A DNA stretch of 64,000 nucleotides from Cryptomeria japonica. Lineage: Eukaryota; Streptophyta; Pinopsida; Cupressales; Cupressaceae. The position numbers were made by a program, and so were the translations under genes. Where the stretch lies: positions 193,920,695 through 193,984,694 of the forward strand of contig NC_081415.1 of NCBI RefSeq assembly GCF_030272615.1, read 5' to 3'. The notes below the pieces were generated by a model, which was not told the DNA's origin, did not search any database, and worked only from the letters and a program-made list of their open reading frames with translations. This document shows, one piece after another, positions 11,137-20,805 of the stretch (the first letter of the stretch is position 1; each line of letters begins with the position of its first letter).

Positions 11137-12194
11137 TGTTGGCATTTTGATGATGTTGTGATTGTCATTGATGGACACACACTTGTTGTGAGATCACTTT
11201 CTTTATGTATGAGTTATGCTCAACTGGTATTATGTATTATAGTCTTTAGACTATCAGTGTTGTGCATAAGATGTTTCTTGGTCACAAACTGACTGAAGAC
11301 CTAAAGTGGTATGAAGACCTCAAGCGGTTCAAGGATCTCAAGCGGTACAAAGGAACAAAGCGACAGTTAACATTTTTCCAGTCTTCACTTTAGACAACCG
11401 TAATCGGTAAATTATATAAACTGGTATTACTCTGTGATGAATTACCAACCGATATTTCTATGATGAGTTATCATCCACCGACACTTTGGCGGTGATTTTG
11501 TGTCATGTTACCAAATGTGTCTAGATGCACTAAACCTAGGAACTTGTAATGTAATCCTATTGGACCCACATGAAATCAAACTCCTTTATAAGGACATCAT
11601 GTGAAGAAACAGAGTGTGGAGATATTGAAGACTGAAGTAATGCTAAATGTGCATTAACAATGAGCTATTAAGGATCTAACCAAGCATACTATGCTAGTAT
11701 CTAGATCACCTACTTGTTGATTACTCATATCTTCGACAAGTCTAAAACCCTTAACCGGGTAGGCCTAGCAAAGCCTCTATAAATCCTCTAACAATGTGGT
11801 TCACAACTCTGAATCTAAAATCCTCTCACAAGGTAGTCTTTAACAAGACTTATCTCCTTATAGAGATCTAGATTCCTAACAGGATCTGTTCTAGTGAAGA
11901 ACATTGTATGACCTTAACCGGTCTAACCTTAACCAGTCTGGTTTCTATTCTGCAGATAGTTACTTGTGAGTTTCTGCTCACTGTGGTTTTTCCCATTTGG
12001 GTTTCCATGTCAAAACTTCTTGTGTTATGGTGATTGTGCTCTTGTGGGTGAATGCTTTGTTTTCTATTTGGTTTGCATTTATCTTAACCGGTTTATTTGC
12101 AAATCTGTCATACCGGTTATCTGCCAAACTATTTAAGTGTTTAAGTTTAGTGATTTTTGGTATATTAATTCACCCCCCCTCTTAGTATTCATCG
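11137..12194 (+). repeat. 3' LTR of the non-autonomous Copia-like element
   Basis: Begins TGTTGGCATTTTGATGATG. It ends TTCATCG, where the 5' copy ends CTCATCA, so the terminal A has become G. The right-hand GGGTT (12195-12199) matches the left flank. It keeps more CCGG sites than the 5' LTR and lacks about 65 bases just after the TATA box. Confidence 0.85.
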
Positions 12195-12199
12195 GGGTT

Positions 12200-12540
12200 G
12201 AGGTTAGATGAATAGTTAGATGATGGTTAAGGCTAGGAGCCATGTGCTCAAATTAGAATAAATAAAATTATTTAATTCAAATGGGAGGGCAAAGAGGAAA
12301 ACGACAAAATGAATTAAATAAGACAAATTGATTTATTTTTTTAATTTAATAGAAGAAGGGGAAATAAATTAATACATAGGAAATGGCTTAATTAATTAAA
12401 TTAATTTATATATGAGGATGACATTAATTAACTAAATAGTACATAATTATTTAATCAATGAATGCGACTAAGACAACAAAATTCAATTAATGTAATTAAT
12501 CAAATTTAGGTGTCTACAATAAGGAGAAAATTATTTGAAT
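12200..12540. other. AT-rich spacer
   Basis: Rich in AATTAATTAAATTAATTTA-like runs; no frame or element end recognised. Confidence 0.5.
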
Positions 12541-13830
12541 AAATATGCATTTGAAACTTGTATGTAAGGAATGTGCAAATATTTGTTGTTGATGTGAGAG
12601 TTGATGTGAATTTTATGAAGTGTTAGAATTCAGTGTGACAAGGTTCAAATTTGAGATTCAAAGAGGACTGCACTATCTGCATTTGAGATACTTCTTATAC
12701 AACAGCTCACGTAATGTTGTTCATTGTTGTGATGATTGTGATATTGTGTCTTGTCTTGAAGAAGTGATCTTTAGCAGGTATAAGTCATTGTATCTTTCCC
12801 TAGGGTAGTGCACCTTAGCCTACAAGTGTAGGCCATAGTGAGCGTCATTAGTAGTGTGCCTAAAATAGACATTGTAATACTTGTTTCATATATTGTGAGT
12901 TACACCCTCACTGTGGTTTTTCCCTCATTCGATTTTCCACATAAAAATGTTGGTGTCTTTGTGTGGTAAATGCTCTTCTCTTTTCTTTATTTTTGCAGAT
13001 AAGAATTTAAAGTTTTATGAGTTGATGAATTGATAATTAAGTGTTAATTAATGGGTGAGTTTTAGTACATGTTGATTCACCCCCCTTCTCAACATCCAAT
13101 GTATGTTCAAAAATTGGTATCAAAGAAAGGTTCCTAAAGCAACATTCTAACAACTGATGTATATCTTGAATTTGAACACATGGGTTCTAGAGAAAGCCTT
13201 AATAGGAAGATTGGTTTGGAAATAGATTTGGAGGCCATGGATTCTAAAGAATGGGATACTTATCCTGCTAATGGTGAGGTAGATCTTGAAGAAGAACTTA
13301 AATGTACCATTGGTGATCTAGATATTGCAAAAGTTGAAAATGAAGAATACATAACTAAGTTTAGTAAGACAAGAAGGTTAATTATAAGTCTCAAGACTTA
13401 AGTTGCAAAAAGAAAGAAATGCAAAGAGAGGATTAAGAAAGTTGAAGAGGACATAGTCAAATTGAATATTCGGGTTGAATAAAGAAAGAAGACTATTGAT
13501 TATTTAGAGACTAACTTACTTGACAAGTCTACCAGATGCACTGAGCTTGAGGAAGAAGTTGTCATCTTAAGAAAGGAGTTGAAGGATGCAAAAGAACAAA
13601 TTAAAAGGGATTGAAATTCAAAGGCAATAGTGAAATGCTTGATAAAATACTTAGTGTGCATAAAACACCTAAGGACAAGGGTGGTGTTGGTTTTGAAAAG
13701 GGGGAGTAATCTAGTATTGATAAAAGGAAAGAGAAGGTACAAGATGAATTCAACAAGACTGAAGATAATGAAGAAAAATTTCAAGTGGTTAGTCCCTACT
13801 CAAACTATACCAACTAGGTATTCTTAATCC
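12541..13830 (+). mobile_element. Fragment of a second Copia-like element: LTR end, primer site and coiled-coil gag remnant
   Basis: The LTR tail at about 12900-13094 parallels the previous element (CTGTGGTTTTTCCC, then GATTCACCCCCCTTCTCAACA). A weak primer site, TTGGTATCAAAG, follows at 13114-13125. A decayed frame from about 13180 to 13620 encodes charged coiled coil (VDLEEELKCTIGDLD, ELEEEVVILRKELKDAKEQI) with scattered stops, matching the first half of the gag-like protein at 5886. Zinc knuckles and a 3' LTR are not seen, so the copy is truncated on the right. The left LTR boundary is approximate. Confidence 0.55.
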
Positions 13831-14243
13831 TTTAATGGTAATTAAATCCATAAATAAGCATAAAAACTTATATAACATAATTCCATAAAATAATATTAAT
13901 ATAATATTATAAGACTCGCAATAGATATATACTACATAATTAATTACCCACACAAAGGGCTAGACATAACAATATATTTATTATTTGACTCAACCATATA
14001 ATATCAATCCAAAAAAAAAGCTAAATAAGATACATCAAAATTAAACCACATAAAACCTAACAAGATGAGTCAAGCCAAGAACACAAAAACACGCTGGACA
14101 CCCACTAGGATTAGAATGTGATAGAACCCTAATGTCATCTCTGATCAACTGCCATTACGATTAGAGGCATGCTCAGACCTGTGAGACCAAGTGGAGTCAA
14201 TGCCTAGTACTTGCATCTTGCATAACACCAAACATTTGTTCAC
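13831..14243. other. Unassigned spacer
   Basis: AT-rich to about 14050, then more mixed. No coding frame or repeat recognised. It ends at AACAT, duplicated on the far side of the next element. Confidence 0.5.
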
Positions 14244-14248
14244 AACAT

Positions 14249-16092
14249 TGTTACCCACAAATTTTTAAAACTTCGGGTAGGGAGTAAGTCCTTATTAACT
14301 CTTCTCCTTTTCATCCCTTGTCGCGGCTTTCCTGGGTTTCTTAACCTCTATCACAAGATTCATAACTTTTAAAACCGCCTGATCACTTGATCAACTTAGG
14401 GAAGTCTGCATAAAGTCAGGGCTCTTAGAAAGTCAAACTTGTAGTTGCTTTTGAAAGAGTTTGATGGTTGTGAACTTGCCTGATCTTCCGAATTTCCTGC
14501 ACCTCTCATGTTGTGATGGATGTTGAGATTCCTCGAGATTTTAAGGGAAATTTTTTATTCCAAGTAAGGAAATTTCGGTGATGCAATTTCAAGTTATTTC
14601 AGTACCCTATCAGGGTGATAGCACAAGTTATGGTAAAGATAGGTCATGCTTGGGCGCCGCTGGAATTAAATGAGCCTGTGAGACCGATAAGAGTAAAAGT
14701 TTCTTGTCTTTCTCCTCTTTGCCTTGTCCTTTGCCATGCCATGTACTGCTTCTAGGAATAAATTAAGGGAAGATTTATGAAGTACCATCATTAATGGCCA
14801 TTAAACAACCAAGGATATGAAAAAGGTGGTGGCATGTGTTACTACATTTGATGATGCCATATTTTTGCAGAAAACATTAAATATAGCTAAAGGAGGAAAT
14901 TGTCACGATTTTTCATGTATCATAATGGTTTTGCCTCATGATAGCGAGCTACCATTTCACAACCTAGATTTGAATTGGTCGGAGAAAGAGCAGGAAGATA
15001 TCTTCTGATAGTTACATTCTTTTGCATGGAAAGCACAAACTAATTTCAGTGAATATAGGAAAGTCGTCATCATATTAGATAAGATTGAAAAACAAGCTGA
15101 AAATCATGAACAACACTTATAGGGCGAGCTTGTGGAAGTAAGGAACCTGAATAATTAACTCCAACAATGGTTCTCCAAGCTAAGAAAGGTCATGTGGTAT
15201 AGCTAGATGTTGGGGCATTGCAGGGACATATTCTTTTGGACCTATCTGACTTTTTCTGGGCTACTATTTTTGATGAGGAAGAATTTGAAAATATCTTATT
15301 GATGCCAATTGAAGAAGAAGATAAGGTAGATGAAATCAATAGATGAATTGCAAAGAAAAACCCAATGCACGAAGTTGGAGCCTGAGTTTGGTGACTTTAT
15401 AGCCTTATCTTTTGTGAAACGGTCTATATTTTGATGTTGCTCTATAGAATTTTCATTTTGAAACTATCGCTTTCACGACCATTGCTTTAGTAACTATATA
15501 TTGAAAACAAAAAAGATGGGGGTTATTAGTTATAAATAAGTATATTAGTTGATCTATAGAGATCTTTTGGGCAAACTTTGTTTTACTCTTAAGAATCAAC
15601 TTCTTTAAGCATATTCCTGTTTTTACTATTTTGAATATAGAAGATTTGTAGGTGGCTTTCGATATTCATAATCTTTGAATTATGGTGTGTGAATTCTTTC
15701 TATTCTTTTGAATGGTTATCAATGGATGCATCTATATTTGAGATGGTGAATGGTTTCAGTTTTCTATTGCTGCAAAAATATTATTTATGAATGGTATTTT
15801 GTAGCGACTTGATTATTTCAGAATCTTGGCAAATCTTTAAAAAGTATTTGTAATTCATGCATGCCTTTTCAAATCTTTCTAGTTAAAATCTCTTTCCTTA
15901 TTTGCTTTCTAGTTAAAAGCATTTCAGTTAATTTCTATTCATTGAATATCATTCGAAGGTAGCTGCCACCTCGTAAAATAAGTAGAGAATACGCCTGTAA
16001 TTAGTTTATTTAGACTGGTTCAACTGTGGTTACATTTGTCACCTTTGTGGGTGTGAGAATATAGAGTTAGGTGATAAATCCATTAACCAACA
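14249..16092 (+). repeat. 5' LTR of the split LTR element
   Basis: Begins TGTTACCCACAAATTTTT and ends TTAACCAACA. Similarity to 37848-39692 runs along the whole length. It includes a short frame at 14817-15008 that recurs in the other LTR and continues in frame, through stops, into coiled-coil-like text. Confidence 0.85.
14817..15250 (+). pseudogene. Conserved reading frame inside the 5' LTR
   Basis: 63 codons are open from the ATG at 14817 (VACVTTFDDAIFLQK, KGGNCHDF, MVLPHDSELPFHN, NWSEKEQEDIF). After a double stop the same frame continues as FAWKAQTNFSEYRK, ILDKIEKQAENHEQHL and more coiled-coil-like text with further stops. The equivalent frame in the other LTR (38412-38800) keeps the same residues with substitutions. 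Function unknown; it may be a captured gag or host fragment. Similarity between the two LTRs alone does not prove coding, since they derive from one template. Confidence 0.35.
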
Positions 16093-16098
16093 GATTTT

Positions 16099-16117
16099 TG
16101 GCGACTCTACTAGGGAC
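16099..16117 (+). other. Primer-binding site, Gypsy type
   Basis: TGGCGACTCTACTAGGGAC begins seven bases after the 5' LTR and resembles the TGGCGACTCCGCTGGGGAC class of primer sites found in plant Gypsy elements. It fixes the plus orientation. Confidence 0.65.
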
Positions 16118-17054
16118 AACTTGAATCAGTGTGTCTTGGGAAACATTTTAAACATCTTCTAGTAATTTCGACCAGATCTAAGGTAATACATGTTAACACT
16201 TGAAAGAGAAAGTTAATTAATGATTGTCTCTTCCTGTGAATATTTGTAAAAGGAAGGAATTAATTAAAAGAAGAAATATGGATGTGTCATTTTTATGGAA
16301 CAAATGAAGGAAGGATTTTTGAAGCGACGTTGTCTGAAACATCCTTGTCATGGGGTCAGTAAGGGCAACAAATGAGAGAAACACGCCTGATGGAAAGTAC
16401 AAAGCTTGACCCAAAGAACTATTGTTAAGTACCTTTAAAGAAGAGAAAATGAAAAAAGAATTCAAAAGGGCTTATGTTTCAATCTGGCTCTGGCGAGATC
16501 TTGAAGGTGACTTTTGATGTGGTATAGTTGATGGTGAAGGTCGCATCACCAAGGTTGAAGTGGAAAGGTTCATAAGCAGTTTCAGTGGAGTTGAAAAGAA
16601 GGAAAAACCGCCTCAAGTTACTCTTCAAGATGGGCTCTTGTATGCAAGAGAAGAAAAAGTTCTCCTGAGGTTTGATCCTATTCTTTTGGAATATGGTAAT
16701 CAAATATCATCATGCACCACATGCATGAGTCATTTTCTGACTTTGGATAAGCCAAGAAGAGGGGCCCTTCTGTATGACCTTTGATCCAATTTGGTTGGCT
16801 TTGAGAGAAGCGGTGTAGCAGTCAATGAAGATCTCTCCTCCTTCTTCGAAGAACTATCCACTACTCGGGGAATAGAGATTGAATGGAATCCTACGAGAAT
16901 ACCAAGGCTGGGGATAACCCTCTTTTTGAATCGACAGATCTTCAGCCTCTAAAAAAACTGTGCTTCCTCCATAATTCTGATGAGACTAAGGGATGTTTTC
17001 TTGAAAATAACTCTAACGATGATGAGTTCCATTCTTTATGTTGGTTGTGTGCAC
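16118..17054 (+). other. Left interior of the split LTR element
   Basis: Short frames only (for example 16560-16784 and 16883-17077), with no recognised domain. The interior is interrupted at GTGCAC (17049-17054), probably the target duplicated by the large insertion. Confidence 0.4.
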
Positions 17055-17071
17055 CAAGATGGTGTGTAAAA
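17055..17071 (+). repeat. Left terminal inverted repeat
   Basis: CAAGATGGTGTGTAAAA pairs with 37093-37109, with one mismatch. A second short match, GTGAACAC at 17074-17081, corresponds to GTGGACAC on the opposite strand at 37075-37082. Confidence 0.5.
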
Positions 17072-17110
17072 AAGTGAACACACACCAAAAAAAAAGTTGA
17101 AAAAATAGCA

Positions 17111-17290
17111 ACCACATTCATGGTTTTAAAATTTAAAAAAAACCCGTACGCAGTTAGGTTCGTTGTGCCTGAGCCTAAAGGGACAAAATTGTGTATGAGG
17201 TACTTTAGGAAATAAGACCATGTACATAGTCCTTTAGGAAATAAGACCATGCACATGGTTATAGTTCCTAAAGGACCGCGTACGCGGTCC
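17111..17290. repeat. Left cluster of five palindromic motifs at 29-30 bp spacing
   Basis: Five imperfect palindromes fit ACC-N2-GTAC-N2-GGT: centres at about 17118 (ACCACATTCATGGT), 17148 (ACCCGTACGCAGTT), 17223 (ACCATGTACATAGT), 17252 (ACCATGCACATGGT) and 17281 (GGACCGCGTACGCGGTCC, a perfect 18-bp palindrome). Spacings are 30, 75, 29 and 29 bases. The spacers are A-rich, with TTTAGGAAATAA used twice. This looks like a set of binding sites for a dimeric protein, such as subterminal transposase sites. Confidence 0.5.
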
Positions 17291-17523
17291 CTGTCAATAT
17301 TTTTTTTTTTGACAGTCGACTATATTATTTCCTTCCATGACTGAGAGTGAGTTTGAAGGGTTTTTTGGTTGCAAACCGCACACAGGATACATATTTTCAC
17401 ACCCAAACACCATGGAAAGAGGTTGGTTATGCATTTTTTTATTTTTTTTGCACATTTGATAAATTTTATTTACATTTTCAATTTAAATTCATTGATTTTG
17501 ATTAGTTTTTTTATTATTTGTTA

Positions 17524-20017
17524 CCAATATCAAATTCTCAAAATCCAAAACCACAAAAAGATGCACCTCAAAACTCACAGCAAAACCCACAATAAAACCC
17601 ACAGCAAAACCCTTAGGAGACACCTCCAACTCCTCCTTTAGATCATACAACAACTACACAGGAGGATTTGCTTAATCAGTTAGGGAAAAACACTGCTAAA
17701 ATAAATAGACTAATTAATAGTTTGAAAACATTTGATCTTGAGCATCATTTTTCCCTTGCCACTAGCCTAGAAACTTTGTCTAGTGGTGCTACTACAGTTT
17801 CGAGTCAAATTACAAAATGGGGAAACTATAGGGATAGGTGTCGCACTTATTATGCTGATGGGTTATCATTTGATGTAGTGAAAAATAAAAACATAAGTAA
17901 AGCACAAATATGTGCTCTTTTTGTTGATCCTATAATTGGTGAGGCATTACCTCTTAATGCAAAGAGGTTTCCCATACATTAGTGTACTAATGTGTAGATG
18001 AAGAATATTTTTTGGAATAGGTGGTGGATAGTCTTAGACGAACCACCTTGAAATAATTTTGAGGTTCCATTATATTTTTTGAGGAAAGTATATTGTGAGT
18101 TTGTTCTCAATGAGCGACCTATTTATTTTGATATGAGAGAGTTTCATGGTAGAGGTTGAGGCTCTACCCAAGGTAGACCTAGAGCTTGTAGGGTAATAGA
18201 CCCGCACAATCATTGCCCCCTAGCACCCAAACCCAAGGTGTATGTGATGACCCCAATAGCCCTAAAATATTCGATGGAGCTACAGACTCTTCAAGCAGCC
18301 ACAACATTGACTAATGTGATTAGCTAGCATGGGACATAGTTAGCACACCCTCTTGGCCCAGACGATGATCCCTTAGCTAAGAAAGTTGGCACTGGTCATC
18401 CCATTGAGCATGTGTGTCCCACTTGCTTAGGCATATGCACAAGGGATGGATTTCAAAGCCAATGCAGATGCTTCCAATTCCCATCTATGCATGATTTATG
18501 GGAGAAGATGCCAAACCTGTATGACTGAGGATGAATTAATGGACATGTTATTTACTAGTCAATCACAAACACAAGTGTGTCGATTTGAATTCATAACATT
18601 TTATTTATCAGTCACTTAAAATTTGTAATTGTAAATGAATTTTAATTTATAAATCAATTTAATTGATACAAACAATATGCATTTCAGTATGCAGCAATAG
18701 GTGTTAATACACCATCTAATATTCTTCCTGCAGTTATTGCCATTGCAACTTCGACACCTAAGGTATAAATTTTGTAACATGTTAAAATAGAATAGTAATT
18801 TAAATTCAAAAATAATTATAAGATATACTAACTCTCTTTAATGCTTGACAATTTTTTGTTTTGTAGGCGTTGGCAGGGGACCAAATGTCCCACATTGATA
18901 ATGTCATGCTCTCAGTGATCGATTTTGGCCTACAAAGCTATGCGGTATCATATTTTGTACACCTTATTTTATGAATTCTTTTGATGGAATATGCAAGTCA
19001 TTTAATTTTATATTTGTTCAATATTGTGTTTAATATTATCTACTAATATCTGTTGTGTTAATTTTGTTTGTTTTAGGGTACCCCCTCCATGTCTAGGCCT
19101 CGTCCTCAGAGAAAGAAATCCTCAATGACGCCTAAACGTGGGAAGAAGGTAATTGAACACATTTTTAATTGTACAATTGTTTGAAAAGGTTGAAATTGTC
19201 TTAGTTGGAATTTGTAGATTGATTAGTGTTTTTTGTCTATTTTATATACAACGACCATTGGGCTTTGTAGAATTGTTGAATGCACTTGATACACCCAAGG
19301 ATAGAGAGAGGGCAAAGGTATGTATCTCTACTTTATTTTCTCAATTTGATTATTATATGCATGTGTACATGTGAACTTGTGATAAATTATAATCTTATCA
19401 TTTTTCATACAGGAAATACCCATTGTTGCTTCATCAATGGCGAGCCCTCCTCCGTGTACTAGAGAAGCGTCTCAGGCTTCGATACACTTTTGTTTTATAT
19501 ATTGCATTAATTGTATTTAACTTACAATACTTATCATTATATTAATTGTATTTAATCTTTAATGTTTTTTCATATAGGTAATAGCCACAGCTACTCCATA
19601 AATGATGAGCACTCCTCAGACTATTGGAGAAGCATTTGAGGATCTGGTACATTTTTTCTCTATATTATAGATTTTTAGTGTTTTTGATCTATATATGTTA
19701 GTACATTGTATTAATTGTATTTAAACTACAATAGGCCCCTTCGTGGTTCAGCCACAACTTAGATCCTTTGAAGTTTGTGTTCAAGAAAACTCCTAAGACT
19801 GACAAGGAGAAGAGAGTAGATCCTAGATTAGCAGATGAGGTAATCTACATTTCAATTGCAAAGAAATTATGGTTAAATGTATAGTTATGTTGATAATTGT
19901 GAACTATTTTCTACAAAAGGATTCTAACTTGGCTTTTGAATTGTGGTTGTGTAGCCATCTAAAGAGCCACATACTACATCAAAGAGGCTAGATTTTGATG
20001 ATCCACCACAAGTATAG
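17524..20017 (+). pseudogene. Nine-exon gene of unknown function inside the 20-kb element
   Basis: Exon 1 (about 17524-18574) encodes a Pro/Gln/Asn-rich start (PQQNP, ETPPTPPLDHTTTT), then NQLGKNTAKINRLINSLK, QITKWGNYRDRCRTYYADG and, after stops and at least one frameshift, CQTCMTEDELMDMLFTSQ. Small exons with GT/AG borders follow: 18688-18762, 18867-18944, 19077-19148, about 19271-19317, 19413-19481, 19578-19646, 19735-19839 and 19955-20017, ending in TAG. Six of these seven internal exons are multiples of three bases with phase-0 borders; only the one at 19271 has an uncertain acceptor. Later exons are Pro/Ser/Lys-rich (RPRPQRKKSSMTPKRGKK). Exons 19413 and 19578 are both 69 bases and look duplicated; the first has lost its GT donor. 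No known domain recognised. It converges on the transposase-like gene, so it may be a second transposon protein. Confidence 0.5.
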
Positions 20018-20800
20018 AATTATATAGTGTTAGTTGTGGTCATTGAATGACTAATACATGTAGATATATCCTACATGTTTATTGTATATCGATTTGGACA
20101 TGGTATATGCCACATTTTTATAAAACTTGTATTGACTTGGCATATATGCCTTTGTTGATATATATAAATTTTGATATTCGATCCAATAAATGTGTATTGT
20201 CTTCATTATTATGCATTTCATTGATATTGATAGGCATATTTGATACATACATAATTTGTTCATTGTGTTGATTATTGTGCATTTTGATATATATGATTAT
20301 TTATAATTGATATGGTTAATTTTTGCTCAAACTATTCGATGTATTTGGTGGCTGCCTTTTTATAAAGTTAAATGAATATTTGCCTATGTAATCAACAATA
20401 TTAATATAAAAACCAAAAATCTATGATATAAAGAATTGCAATTGTGGAATATGATTTGATAAGCTTTCTAAAATATTGAATTATCCCTACAAAACTCCTT
20501 GTCTCAATCAAAATGAAACTCATTGGTAATGGTCAGACTTGATCCGTGGTAATGATCACTGGATGCTTTTGATTCCTTTCATTTATATTTGTCAATGTGA
20601 GTGGTGCGAGAGCACCCTCATTCTCACAATGGTCAAATCTAGGTTTTTGTCTTGTTTTCCATTTGTTTTATCTAAATAAGGTGATTTGGGAACATTAATG
20701 ATCATTTAAAGTCATTTGTGAAAGTTTGGGGTCATTTGGATAAAAGATATAAAAGTTGCTCAGTTGTTGTCAAAGTTGTCAAAGTTGTCAATGTTGTCAA
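20018..20800. other. Spacer between the multi-exon gene and the repeat array
   Basis: AT-rich, with no supported gene. At 20767-20805 the unit GTTGTCAAA recurs four to five times just before the 359-bp array. Confidence 0.5.
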
Positions 20801-20805
20801 AGTTT

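Larger units (their letters stand above)
4742..12199 (+). mobile_element. Non-autonomous Copia-like LTR retrotransposon with target duplication
   Basis: Two direct LTRs (4747-5847 and 11137-12194) are flanked by GGGTT at 4742-4746 and 12195-12199. A primer-binding site complementary to initiator tRNA-Met follows the left LTR and a polypurine tract precedes the right LTR, so the element is complete. The 5.3-kb interior holds a gag-like zinc-knuckle frame and a second long frame, but no protease, integrase or reverse transcriptase motif in any frame. It therefore depends on enzymes made elsewhere, and the pol-bearing Copia at 28095-34697 shares its priming sites. The LTRs differ by several indels and many transitions, and both frames carry stops, so the copy is old. 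Confidence 0.85.

Noticed and set aside
17049-17066. CACTA-type (En/Spm) terminus
   Set aside because: The end reads CACCAAGATGG, not CACTAC, and a 3-base direct duplication is not seen.
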